64,000 nt of DNA from Paramarasmius palmivorus. Its lineage: Eukaryota > Basidiomycota > Agaricomycetes > Agaricales > Marasmiaceae. Where the stretch lies: the NCBI GenBank assembly GCA_037176845.1, contig JAYKXP010000028.1, positions 1 to 64,000 of the forward strand, read 5' to 3'. The notes beneath the pieces were generated by a model. The model worked only from the letters and a program-made list of their open reading frames with translations. It had not been told where the DNA came from and searched no databases. Made by a program: the position numbers and the translations under genes. Of the stretch, positions 1-10,930 are shown piece by piece. Within the stretch, counting starts at the first letter, position 1, and every line of letters starts with the position of its first letter.

Positions 1-1433
1 AAAGCTCGTAGATAGTATCCCAACCACCTATGCCAAGCTACCAAGAAATTGGCCAGGCTAAGCGCGAAGAAGACCGCGGAAGGGTTGCTGGAGCGAGGAA
101 TGAGCTCTGGGTTGTCCGACATGGCTTGAAGCAGCTCTCGTCCCTTCGCCATGGATTTTGTACCACCCTGGACCAATTCTCAGCAAGTTAACAGCGGGTA
201 AAGGTAAACAAATGTGTTACAGATTGGATGGCTGGTGGTGTGGAGTCTCCTAAAGACTTCTCCGCCAGTTCACGCCATACTAGAGGCGTCCACTTATCAA
301 TGATTCCCGCAAGACACTCGGCGAAAGCGTGTAATCGGAGAAATCGAGGGATATGTGGCGATCGTTGATGGATTTCATATGCCGGATGAGAGATCTTTAC
401 TACATGACTTGCCAGCCCTGAGTTCTGCCAAAATTAAAGTTGGTTAGTTTCGGAGGATTCCCAGTTGACTGACCCCATTGACTGAGTATACTGTTCTCAC
501 CTTGACGCTCCACAGAAACTCGTGTGTTCTGTAGATCTTGGCTGAGACCTTCTTCATGTCACGAATGGTGCGGACCAAGATCTCTTGCACCTCGCGGAAC
601 GACAAGCTTAGAAAATCTCCTTCCGCCGGGCTAGCCAGTGCTTTGTGTAAGGAGTGGTTCCATTCTATGCATCTAGCTAGGTGCTGTTCATAGAGTGGGG
701 TGAGCGTGAATGCGCACGGCGCTTCGGTGCTATTGGGCGTGTTGACAACCTCTTGGTCTTCGCCAACAATCTCCTCTTCCTCCTCTTCCCATATATCTTG
801 AAGCTCCTCTGCCGTCTCTTCAAAAGCGGAACGGCTAGTGCGAGGAAGCTATGAGATACTAGGTAAGCTGATCATACGGATATTGTGGAGTGTTACACGC
901 ACCTTGTTTACTACATATATTTGAAACTGGCACAAGTCCTCCATAGCCTCCTGACTCATGCCATCAGCGAGCAAAACCGCGATGCTCATGACAAGGTCGA
1001 TCATGACTTCGTAAGAGACATCCTCGAGCCAGTCCAAGGGACACCGACAACTTTCGCTCAACCAAGTCGATATTTGGTCCATCTAAACCCTATGAGAACG
1101 CCATACCGCCATAGCTCCGGCTCGACCTACCAGCAGAGTATCTGCAGCAAAATGCGAGCACCATCTTTCTCTCCAGGGTTGGTATACCGTCTCAACGGAC
1201 TTGCGGGTCCGGACGTTTTTGGAGGCTAGAGAATGGTGCTGCTGGACCGCCCAGTCCAAATGACAACGCAAAGCATCCGGAAAGTCCTGTAGCAGCGGGG
1301 GTTCAAGGTAAATCCAAAGAGAATCTTCCATCTCGACAATCCTGGGCGAGGATGGATGGATGGTAGGTAAACACGGTGTAACCACAAGGTGAGCAGGTCT
1401 GGTCACTTGATGTGACTCTGACAACTCTGACAT
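1..1433 (-). CDS. Unknown multi-exon protein, 3' part outside the window
   Basis: I do not recognise this gene. It starts at an ATG at 1431-1433 (protein MSELSESHQV...) and runs leftwards off the window, so the C-terminus is missing. Coding exons are visible at about 1090-1433, about 900-1000, about 503-849 (an acidic run with several Glu in WEEEEEIVGEDQEVV, then helical sequence ending FLWSVK before a gtgaga donor), about 240-445 and 1-170. Introns are about 50-70 bp. The predicted protein is mostly helical, with Leu/Trp/Arg-rich segments such as RFLRLHAFAECLAGIIDKW, and has no signal peptide or clear membrane helix. The neighbouring gene at 2828 is on the same strand and also unrecognised. 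Existence as a gene is fairly likely because several exons stay open in phase. Function is unknown. Confidence 0.5.
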
Positions 1434-1743
1434 CCGGGCCGAGAAATCGCCCTCGTGACTCAGTGTCGTGTACGCGTCGTTACCGTTGATTTGACACGAC
1501 TACAACCAACCTCTCTGCTGGACCACACTATCGCTCCTCGAGTCTTAGAAGAGACTCCGGTCTCGGTGGCAGGCAACTCTTTTTCATCCTCTTTTCTGCT
1601 TTCTATTCTTCAAATTACCGTCTCCGTTATCCCAGCGGCCTCAGCAGACGGCTCCTGCTCACCTTCTCAATTCCCCTCGCATCTCGCGTCTCGCTACCGG
1701 GTCTGATATATTCGTCGTTGCTGAAATCATCGCCTGCGAATAA

Positions 1744-2771
1744 CCCCTCAAAATGAAGATGTTCACGTACGCGTCGACCATCCGACGCGATTTGACTCTC
1801 CTCCATTCACCACTCACCTCCGGTCGGTACTCCTGGTCCCGCCACGTACTCAAACAAATCAAGAAGTTTCATGTACCTTCTTCCCTTTCACGTATCCGTA
1901 TCTACCAACCTGCCTACCCCCCACGTTAGCGTCTGGATACAGGCATCACGACAAGGTCGTCGGTCGATTTGCCGTACCGAATGCTATGCCTTGCTTCCCT
2001 TGGATGCCCTTCTACCTAGCCAGACCCTGATAGGATGCATCCCTTGCATTCCGGCTAAGAGACATCTGGCTTGGTGTGCCAGATTCATAACTCATCTCTT
2101 TCCTCTCCCTTCTACCCCTCAAAACGAAGATGTTCAAACGAACCTTCGTCGGCCACTGTTACTCTCCGCCGTAACGTCGACGTGGCGGATAGGCTGTACA
2201 CCCGGAGTACCTTCGTAGGGATGCGACTCGAGGTGACCGAGACGAGCATCGATGAAGAAGGTCCTGATACCCGGTGCGTGCCCGTTAACCTGTCCTTACA
2301 TTCTTTTCTTTAAGTTTCTCTTCACAGGTCGTTGTTTCTGAACCTCACTCCTTGAAGACTCGAGCTTCCGAAGACTAGAACATCCGAAGACTACCAACCG
2401 TTGACGAAGATGATGTCTGCTGGCATCGTAATCATGCTCGGCGGACTCGAATCGGCATCGGCGAATCAACCCTCAAAACGAAGATGTTCATGTGTCTTGA
2501 GCACGAACACGTCACCCTAGTGACCCGCTACTCTTGACCTCTCTCCTTCTCCCGGACTCTACGCTAATTTTCGCTTGCCCCCAATTACCTCTGCCTTGGA
2601 CGTTTGGGACGGTTTTTAGCGTCTGGATACCAACATGGCGACGAATTCGTTGTTTTGTAGTACCAGACGCTATTCCGATGCCTCCACGCGTTCAGTGGTA
2701 TCGGTAACTCACCCTCGGTCATCAACCTCAACTGTCTCGAGACGAGGGTCCCCTCAAAATGAAAATATTAT
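1744..2771. repeat. Spaced degenerate repeat with a 20-bp conserved core, four copies
   Basis: A core of the form CCCTCAAAAYGAAGATGTTC occurs at about 1744-1765, 2115-2136, 2469-2490 and, more diverged, 2750-2771. The spacings are about 371, 354 and 281 bp. A second block beginning GCGTCTGGATAC occurs near 1928 and 2619, and the following 50 bp are also alignable, both ending with a CCGATGCC or GAATGCTATGCC-like stretch. Around 2352-2395 there is a small cluster of GAAGACT words. The stretch 1434-2827 contains no convincing gene: its short open frames carry no recognisable sequence. It looks like a decayed tandem duplication or remains of a repeat element. Confidence 0.55.
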
Positions 2772-2827
2772 CTTGTGAAGGTATACTATATGAGCTGGGA
2801 ATGGCACATAGATAGCCTACAGAAAAT

Positions 2828-4562
2828 CTATGCAGTTCTAATGTCTTGAATCACTTCGTCCAGATGAGAGCACTCAATCTGCACACCCCGTTCCGCCACT
2901 CCCACCGAGTCAAGGTGCCGACGAATGCTGGTAGCCAGTTTTTGACTGGAACTTTCGTACCTACGGAGTGCCAATTTGTATTGGGGGTGGTTTAGCGTAT
3001 AGGTGGGCGCTGGCGGGGCTTCGGGTAAATGAGGAAGTACCCCACGAGCCAGTACGCTAGCTCCCCTCAAAGCTTCAACGTAGACCGGTAGCTCGTGAAA
3101 TTTTGTTTCCCAGGCTTGACGATTGAGAGTCTGGTTAGTATAAGCGTAGGGATTCAGAAGCATAGCAGACAATGCTAGCAAGGGGGATTGAAAAAACCCT
3201 AAAGGTAACGTTTTGGTGGATTGGCCAGACCGAAACAAGCTAACACTCACTGTACTGCGGGCATAAATTTCTCTTTATGGACAACCCAAACAACATCGCC
3301 GCCAGTTGGTTGTAAAGGGTTACATCGCTGAAATCCTGATTGGTGACCAGATTGCCTCGCAGGCTCTCAACACGACGAGATATTTCGGTGAGGTGGAGAG
3401 TGTCATAACTCCAAAGACTGGTACCTCGCATGAAAGAAGGAACTGGCGTATAGACGGAGTGGACCATTCCGGGAGGCTGAAAGCTGCGATCGTATAGGGT
3501 GAGCCTAGGGAGAGAGTGTAAAATACCTGGAATACTACTTACTGCACGTCACCCGGGAGTAGAACAATGGTAACTACCTTGATGTTATCGTTGTCTAGAG
3601 TCGCCGGCTTCAGAGCTTCATTGCAAAGTCTGATCGTCTCGGTGACATGCTGAGATCGGTGGTTATGTGTTCGAAAGTAAAATGTCCAGATTTTGCATCC
3701 CTGCTCCAGAAGGGTTCCCGACACATCACCGCCTGCATCTTTGTGATTCAGGGTGAGATATCCGGCCTGGTGAAGCAGCGCCCAAGCCAAATGAACCACC
3801 GCCATCTTAACAGCAGATTCTCGATGCTGATCCTCCATGTTGCGACTGACTAACATGAGGTCGTTCATGTCGCTAATGTGGTATCAGTAACGGAGAACCA
3901 GTCCTAGGGCCTCAAGGAACAAACTCACGATAGGACATCGTTGAAAGTTAGCCCTTGCATGTTGACGGAGAGTACGGCTTCTATTCGCGAGTGGTCCTTC
4001 ATTCCTTCTAGAAAGGCCGTTACCGTACTTTGATATGTTCTCATGCATTCACTAGATGGGGTGCCCTGGTGATATTTGATGTTATCCCGCAACGCTGTAA
4101 GTTTGTTAAGAGAGAGTTTCTAAGATAGAAGAACTAACCTACAATGAATGGTTATATGACGATGTTCTGAGACGCCCCGAGCCTGGATAATAGCGTTGCT
4201 CCAAGGGATTGAGGATGCCTGGGAAAATCTTTGATCGAATCCTACCAAGTGAACGACTTGGTTTTTCGCTAGTGCATTGCCTATGATATCTAGCAGGTCT
4301 ACTGCACTTGAAGGAATCTCGTGTGGTTCCATTCGGACGACATGATCGTTAGACCGTTCGATGAATGGTGTCTTCATCAAGGCCTTGAGGTATTCATTGG
4401 CCTGTGAGGTGTTTACTTCATGACTCAAACTGCAACGCCAGAGAATAGACCTACCGGTTCGACATCATTTATTCCGACGGCATTGGGCAGATAGGGCAAG
4501 CAAAAGTGTAGCTCGGAGCCCTGGTCACCTCGCCAGCATACAGACTCAGATTCTGCCGGCAT
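2828..4562 (-). CDS. Unknown multi-exon protein
   Basis: I do not recognise this gene. The stop lies at 2828-2830 (protein ends EVIQDIRTA). Exons are supported by open phase and GT-AG junctions at about 2828-3250, 3250-3470, 3545-3868, 3925-4095 and 4120-4428. Pieces such as NLVTNQDFSDVTLYNQLAAM and MAVVHLAWALLHQAGYLTL suggest a helical, soluble protein of roughly 400-500 residues. The start is uncertain. An ATG at 4560-4562 opens a frame reading MPAESESVCWRGDQGSEL, but joining it to the 4428 exon would need a 25-bp intron that also breaks the phase, so the true first exon may differ. It lies on the same strand as both flanking small or unknown genes. No domain is claimed. Confidence 0.45.
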
Positions 4563-4742
4563 GAATCCGCCTGCCAACACATCCTTGTCCAGATGGAGGC
4601 AAAATACGGAGGTGTTAAATACAGAGGTGTTAAGAGGTTGCGGAGCTAAGGAGTTATCCCTAGTCGGTGCTGAAGCTCCAGGAGTTCCTGCTTTAGCACT
4701 ATTACCTCAAGTCAACCGCCGTGCTTTAAAGGAGAGAAAGAA

Positions 4743-5117
4743 TTATTGATACCGATGTTTATTCTGGTAGGCCTTCGCCTTTTCGCGCACCTTTTCGGGA
4801 CCTCTAAGGTAGATAGTATTCAGTATTAGAAATTCGGGAGCTAAAGGCCAGACCTACGCCTGGATTTTGGAGTTGAGAGTTCTGATATTGTGATGGAATT
4901 TCTTCCTCCACTCACTCTCACTGTATTTTCCCATGCTCTGCAAAAATTTATACGTTTGAGAGGCCACAGGGTAACTATCAGGATTAATACGTGAACGCCA
5001 GGTTGGTTCGTCCTCATTCGGCTGTTGCAGGATGTCTGCCGGATTGGTCGCGTATCGCTGGTATATCTGTATCGTTAGCTTGGGATCCAAGCGGTGAGAT
5101 GCTGAGACTTGATTCAT
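4743..5117 (-). CDS. Small ORFan protein, two exons
   Basis: The predicted CDS is complement(4743..4803, 4858..5117), 106 residues, starting at the ATG at 5115-5117 (MNQVSASHRLDPKL). The intron has donor gtaggt and acceptor ttag, and the phase closes to a stop after AYQNKHRYQ. The protein is hydrophilic, rich in Lys/Arg/Gln/Tyr, without signal peptide or membrane helix. I recognise no family. It could instead be a 5' exon of a longer gene, or a decayed gene. Two minisatellites lie immediately upstream (5174-5239 and 5393-5433), so the promoter region is unusually repeat-rich. Confidence 0.35.
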
Positions 5118-5173
5118 GGTGGTGGTTGAAGGTAAAGAGGCAGCAGTTATTTTACGTTCAAATTGATGTCGGT

Positions 5174-5239
5174 GTCAGAGTCACGTCAGAGTCACGTCAG
5201 AGTCGTGTTAGAGTCGTGTCAGAGTCGTGTCAGAGTCGT
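5174..5239. repeat. 11-bp minisatellite, six units
   Basis: Six head-to-tail copies of an 11-bp unit, GTCAGAGTCRY with one C-to-T change in copy four. Copies one and two end in AC, copies three to six in GT. It lies 57 bp upstream of the start of the small gene at 4743-5117. Confidence 0.9.
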
Positions 5240-5392
5240 GTTTACACTCTGATCCGTATTTAGGCCACACTCAGTATAAAAGAAAAATATCATATACGTG
5301 AAGGGTAATATTTACAGTACAACAAAATAATTGATACACGGAATCAACAAAGCCTATATACAAAAGAGGTAACGATCAAAGCACCCAGAACG

Positions 5393-5433
5393 AGTATCAA
5401 GAAAGTATCAAGAAAGTATCAAGAAAGTATCAA
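5393..5433. repeat. 11-bp minisatellite, nearly four units
   Basis: Three full copies and one partial copy of AGTATCAAGAA, perfect apart from the truncated last unit. It has the same 11-bp period as the array at 5174 but an unrelated sequence. The rest of 5118-5554 holds AT-rich spacer with no gene that I can support. Confidence 0.85.
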
Positions 5434-5554
5434 GATGAGGAGACTACGCTACAAGAAAAAAATAGACGATGACGGGTCTAATTAGGCAGATGATAAGTTA
5501 TTCAAACAAAGGAATTTGGGAGCCGGAACACAAAATAGGGAACTAGGGCCCACC

Positions 5555-7693
5555 TCAATCACGACGAGGGCACCCTATGTGGGAAATCCCGTTTGGTGTG
5601 AAATAAATGTTTCGGCAATCTGGACACGTAGTAAAGGGGGCGATGAAAAGGTTCCACTGAGTGGCGGTCATGCCATTGTAAGTGGATGCGCGTAGTAGGT
5701 GATCCAAGAAGTGTTTGTGCAAGAGGTCGTTAACGCGATCGTAGGATACTAAAAGCTACGAGTTAGATTATCCATATGACCTGAGAAATAATAATGGCTT
5801 ACCTGGATTTCCGTTAAGAGTGTTGATGTAACGTGGTCCTCTAGTAGGTAGAGGTGTATAGCCTAGTTGGCGTAAAGGGCCCGCCATTAGAATTTCCTCT
5901 TCTGGACCTTGCTGGGTTGGTGGTCTCGACGAGGGGCCTGCTTCAGGTTCCGGAGTTGTGGTCGTTAGATCAACTACTCGTGGTTTCTTGTTGACCACTA
6001 GCCCTGAAGACTCTGCGTCGGTGTTGTCTGCCCTTCGTCGTTTAGCACTAGCCCTAGCTTTACGAGTTTTACGTGCTTCCTCTTCATCAGAAGAAAAAAC
6101 TTCAATGACCACAGGCTTTGGAGCCTTGGAAGAAGAGGGAGCATCCTCGTCACCGGAGGAAACGTCAATGATTTCCTGAACTTGGACAGCAGATTTCACT
6201 GCAGGACATCCTGCAACAACACTGTCCAGAGTTTGAATGGCGGTGGGCCCATCGAAAGGACCAATCACCGGAACAACGATGGGACTAGGAAGAGTGGGAG
6301 GGGAAGGAATGGAAGGTAGTGAAGAATGAAGCCTAGGATTAGAGTGAGGAGGTGTTGGTGTTGCGGTTTTAGCTCACTGTTTGCCTTTGCCTTTATTTTG
6401 ACGGGCTGGCGAAATTGAGGAAGGTGAGGGTTGAGCTGAATGACTGGAAGCTACCTCAGATGACTTTTGGGGTGTGACAATAGTGGTCTGAACGCGTAAG
6501 GGCCAGATTTGGCTGGGATTAGGCAAGGGTGACGAATCCGGTAGCTGTGTTTGATGAGCTAGGAATGCTCGTGTTAAACGGCTTTTTCGGGGAGAGGGTG
6601 TCGAAGCAGCAGGAGGTACACTACTGCGCCGACTAGAAGGTGAAAGTAGTGGAAGGGATTGAGATGGTGAATTGCCAACGGTTCGCGACGACAACACTGG
6701 GTTGGTAGAATATGTCAAGGGTGGCAGAGAAAGCTGCCGGGGTGGTGAAGCAACTCCAGGTTTTGGTCCTGCCCTTGTAGCGGTGATGATTCGGGTGCCA
6801 TCTATTAACCTTATCAGTGAGGAAGTTCGTTGAGAGAAAAGCCAGCTAACCTGGTCCTTTCGGTCCATACAGACCCAGAACCGCTTGAGGACCATGAACA
6901 GCAACCCACTGTGTAACACGCACTAGCGATGATGTTAGTAAAGACTAGATCCCAGACTCAGAGATGCGAAGGAGGTAACTCACTGAGCCATTTGCAGCTG
7001 GGTTCCTCTGGCAGAGGATTTTCCTTGCCGCATATAAATCCTATGGTTCCAGCGATACCCCTGTTAGGGTTGTGAACGCTGACCTCTATCACGATCATTG
7101 GCACATCGTGGGCACATCGTGGTGTGTTGATATCATGATCTTCCAGATATTTTTTGATCTCTGTCGGAGGCACAGGTATGATACGACCGTCAACCTCCCT
7201 TGCTGGCCTAAGAGTAAATACAAGTTTGAGTAACAAAGAAACATGTATGGGAGGAAAAGAGACGTACCACTTCCAAACGGTGACATTGGACGGCGGCGAA
7301 TTAGGACAATACGATAATATTTCGTGATTGATAACTAAGTTTTCTCGGAAGTGACTACAGAATGTACGTGTTAGTGGGGGTTGTGAATTGAGAAGTGACC
7401 GGCAAAACATACGTTTTCCAGTCGGACTGCCAGGCGGTGAACTCCTTATACTGGGCTAACTGCAGAGGTGTGAAGCCTGCAGTATGCTCTTGTTGGGAAG
7501 CTGGTGTTGAGGGCATCGATGGCGGGGGCGGTGGAGTGTCTACTACAGATTGGAGAGGTGGTGCGCTGTTGGAACGTTGGCTGGACGATGGTAGTTCAGT
7601 CAAAGGTGAAGAGCTGTCGGCGGTGGGGGTGTTGAAGCGTGTTGGGGGGATTTGAAGGGATTGAAGGAGGGCTTGTGCTCGAGTACGAACCAT
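5555..7693 (-). CDS. Unknown nuclear-type protein with SUMO-interacting-like motifs and a C-terminal Cys motif
   Basis: Seven exons can be joined in phase: complement(5555..5748, 5803..6332, 6378..6801, 6851..6922, 6984..7207, 7268..7354, 7413..7693), 603 residues. The start ATG is at 7691-7693 (MVRTRAQALL). The N-terminal 90 residues are Ser/Pro-rich. A folded-looking middle (about 95-225) contains WVAVHGPQAVLGLYGPKGPD. A disordered Ser/Pro stretch follows. At about 400-470 there are three hydrophobic-acidic motifs of SUMO-interacting type, EIIDVSSGDED, VVIEVFSSDEEE and VVDLTTTTPEPE, with basic clusters SAKRRRADN and NKKPR that could act as nuclear localisation signals. The last exon ends TTCPDCRNIYF...HIGCPRRD, a possible half zinc site. 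I know no family for it. It lies directly downstream of a KDZ-associated gene on the same strand. The exon-intron model is strong; the function is unknown. Confidence 0.65.
6333..6377 (-). other. 45-bp intron carrying an in-frame stop
   Basis: This intron of the gene at 5555-7693 has donor gtgagc, branch-like ctaat and acceptor cctag. It is 45 bp (a multiple of three) and brings an in-frame TGA at 6374-6376. The flanking exons are in the same frame with no other stop between 7 kb-side exon 6378-6801 and the downstream exon. Spliced mRNA encodes the full protein. If the intron is kept, translation ends after KGKGKQ and the SIM-like motifs and Cys tail are lost. Confidence 0.55.
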
Positions 7694-8260
7694 GATTTTA
7701 AGGGGGCCAAAGAAACAATGGGAATATTCGATGGGCTCTTGGACTTTTGAGTTTTTTGAGGAGTAAATTTCCGAGGAATAAAAGAATTGAGAGGCCAGAA
7801 GCACCGTAGAATCAGCACCAGAAGTCAGCTGTCAGTACTGTGTTAGAGAAGCATCTAGTTGACAAAAGATCCTCGATAAATTGCGGTATTCAAATACTTG
7901 CACGTCCGTAACGATCCTATAGGTGAACGAGTCATTTATCCCTTGCTTTTGCCTTAAAAACTCTGGTTTGCAGGTGTAACTTGAACATGGTTTGGCGGGG
8001 AAAATATGGAAAGACATTGCACAGAGTTTATATCAGCCACGGTGACATTGGAGGAAGACATTGGAAGAAGACACGCTTTGATTTTGATGGACTTGTTTTG
8101 ACGGGGTTTTGACAGGTCTACGCCGTAAACACAAATAAATATTGTGAGGTGACTAGTGACATAGATTATCTAGTCACGAATAATTAAATAACTCGAAATT
8201 TATACCGTCGCCGGAAGTGGAGTAAGGAGACCGGTGGGCGGCGGCCAGGCCTGTCAAAAA
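7694..8260. other. Intergenic spacer
   Basis: This lies between the start of the SIM-motif gene and the stop of the KDZ-associated gene, both on the minus strand. It must hold the promoter of the former and any tail lost from the latter. Short open frames here show no recognisable protein, and I see no inverted repeat or clear TATA box. Confidence 0.4.
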
Positions 8261-10930
8261 TCAGGACAGGATCGACATGAAAGAAGGTGTCGTAAGGATC
8301 GGGCGGTACCCATCGAAGGAGTACTCGACATCGTTCCGGCCTTCGGCAGTTGGTATTGAGTGGAATCCAAGGCAAATAGAGTGGCGACACCATAATACCA
8401 TGATCCCGCCCGTCAGATTATTTTTAGAGTACGTCTTGTAGAACTTGTTGCAGTCTCCCATCTGCTCGGCTGCGCGATCTAATGTAGAACCATCGTGATT
8501 CAGCTTGGCATACCTACGCCTAGATCGGACGGCAGGAAGACCATAATAAGTCCCCGTCTTATACCAATCCTGAGAGGCAGCCGACTGCAAGTTGTAATTT
8601 GGCGGGCTAGGATCATGTCGAGCTAGCCGCATGTAGACCTCTGTTGCTCGTGATGCAAGCCATCCAGCTAACACTCGAAGGGCAGCAGGCAAATCTGTAT
8701 GACTGCGTCGATGCACTTCTGCTACGACACCAAACGCTGGGAAGTCGCGTTGAAACCAGTCTGGTACAATGCCGGTGTCTTTGATTTTGTTGAGTGTGTC
8801 GATGGCCCGATATGGAACAAGTTGAAGAACAATATCTGGAGCCGAAATTTGTTCAAGGAGGTTCCGGTAGCTCTTGAATAGAAGTGGACGTAGGTCATTG
8901 TTACATCCGATCGAAATGTATAAGAGAATAAAGTTATAGAGTTCGGGATGTTTTGAAGGTATTGTGGAGGCATTGACTTCATGGGTAACTGCGTCAAGCG
9001 TATAGGCTCCCGATGTTAGGTTAAGTATCTTCTTCACGAAATTTCGTTCGGTTTGTTTTGGGATAGTTGGAAGACACTGTGCAATATAAGAGGAGATCGA
9101 CTCGATCCTCTCACTTTGCGTATCAAGGAAGGTAGGGGGTTTGACATGGGATGTAACCTTCGAAACATGTGTACCGAGGCTAATACCATCTGCGATAACA
9201 ATATCCGGCTGATCTCCACAAGTTGAACATGCCATGCCGCTGTCCAGGGCTTGAAGCTTCACAAAGCTGAACCAAACCCGCACAAAGGTTTCATTAGAGC
9301 AGAACTTCATGCTCGCAGACTGCTCCTCGTATGCACGTCTCCGAGTGAGACAGAAGGCTGAGAAGGGTGTTTCGGATGCTGTGTAAGTACTGGTGTATTC
9401 GTTGAGAAGGTCGTGCGTGAAGAGCATGGTATTGTTCCAATTGAAAATCCCAAACTCGCTCAGATCAGGACCTATATGACGACGGGCATGACGACATCGG
9501 GGGCATGGAACGACCTCAACAACAACTTCACTGCTAAATGCAGTGTGAAATAGGATTGCTGGTTGGAATGTTGCCGGAAGAAGGTCCATGTGATGCAAGT
9601 TCTGCGCATCTACCAGTGACAGCCCACAGCTGCAGCGGGCAGAAATGGGGTTGATAGGGAATGTGGACATCTGCATTGGGTCGACCTTGGGCACAAAATA
9701 TGCCATTTCATGAGGAGATGCACACCATCTCGGCGGGAGAACCATTATATGAGAGACGGAACCTCGGGCTCCCACATCCCCGCGGCCACTGATTGCACGC
9801 CCAAGAAGCTCATCCTCCTCATCTTCACCTTCATCAAGGTCATTACCGTCATCCTCAACCTCCTCAGCTCCATCCTCGATGAATTTCGCCTTGACAAGGA
9901 AAGCCTTGGCTTGTGGTCGATGCTTACAACTATCTGAAAACCCGCAAGAATCACATTGCCAGCGGCCGTCTTTCCGAAGGCTCACAATCGCACGCTTTGT
10001 TGAGTGGTAACGCTCGGAAGATGAACCAGAAGTTGAAGAAAATATATATTTCTTCCGATATGGTGTTACATGAAGAAGAACAGCATCGGGAAGCGGAGCG
10101 CGGACGATACATTCGAGAAGCATACAGTCGACGTGATAGCGGACAAAGATATGACAGTGGCGGCAGTCCTCTCGTGTCTTGTACGATGGGCAAGTACAGC
10201 TAACAGTAAACGTAGCCGGACCCTCGGGAAGAAAACTAATGTGCTCGTACTTGCCAATCTGGATTCCCGTTAAACATAAATGACAGATCACAAGAATACA
10301 ACTTTACCTTCAAACATTGATGTTCCGAATCCCAATCTTGGAAGACGAAAAGCTTGTCGTCTAGGCGCAACACCATCTCCAGATGTGTCAGGGCATACCA
10401 ATAATCATCTAAGTCATCGCTAAGCGGTGCAGATGGATTATCGGTGTTTCCGTTGGGTACAGGCATCTCCAGACCAACGCCATCTGGTATGGAATCTATT
10501 CACCATATTGTTAGCCCTTGCCATGCCCGGAAATAAGAGAAAACATACCTCCATGCAAAGAAAGACCTGAGTCATTGACCGAGGTATAAGAGGTTTGGTC
10601 TAGTTGAGTTCTCACATCAGCGTGAGCAGCATGTGTGAGACAAGGTGAAGAATACAGACCACGCAACAAGAATGAAGGACCCCCTAAGTCCAAATCATTG
10701 GAAAGGGTACCAAAACCTTGATGTGTCTGGAGTTGGGAATGAGGCTGAAGCTGAGGCTGAGGCTGGGGACGAAGACGAGGCTGGCGCTGATATTGTGATG
10801 GATGCGATGTTTGCGATAGATTGGTGTCGAGACGTGCTTGTCCAGTGAGCGCCGAAACTCGCTCGCGGGGAGGTAGATTTGATTTGGTTGAGATGAGTCT
10901 TGCTCTCTTCGGTCGGGACTCGCTGGACAT
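8261..10930 (-). CDS. KDZ-transposon-associated CxC/SWIM-type protein, truncated
   Basis: Three exons join in phase: complement(8261..10258, 10308..10495, 10549..10930), 855 residues, starting MSSESRPKRARLIS at 10928-10930. The N-terminus is basic and Gln/Pro-rich. From residue ~210 come a SWIM-like cluster (CTCPSYKTREDCRHC), then CDSCGFSDSCKH near 300, a Glu/Asp tract, CSCG, CPRCRHARRH and CSTCGD clusters. The C-terminal part has VLWCRHSICLGFHSIP followed by AEGRNDV at ~829. This order is that of the cysteine-cluster proteins linked to Kyakuja-Dileera-Zisupton transposases in Agaricomycetes (often annotated as HMG-domain or CxC5/CxC6 proteins). In those relatives the block after EGRNDV normally continues into a transposase-like segment with a YDFAC-type motif. 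Here only 21 residues follow, so the catalytic half is missing. It may be a decayed transposon or a domesticated remnant. Confidence 0.75.

Noticed and set aside
8261..10930. Complete autonomous KDZ transposon
   Set aside because: The transposase-like C-terminal part is absent and no terminal inverted repeats or target-site duplications were seen by eye.
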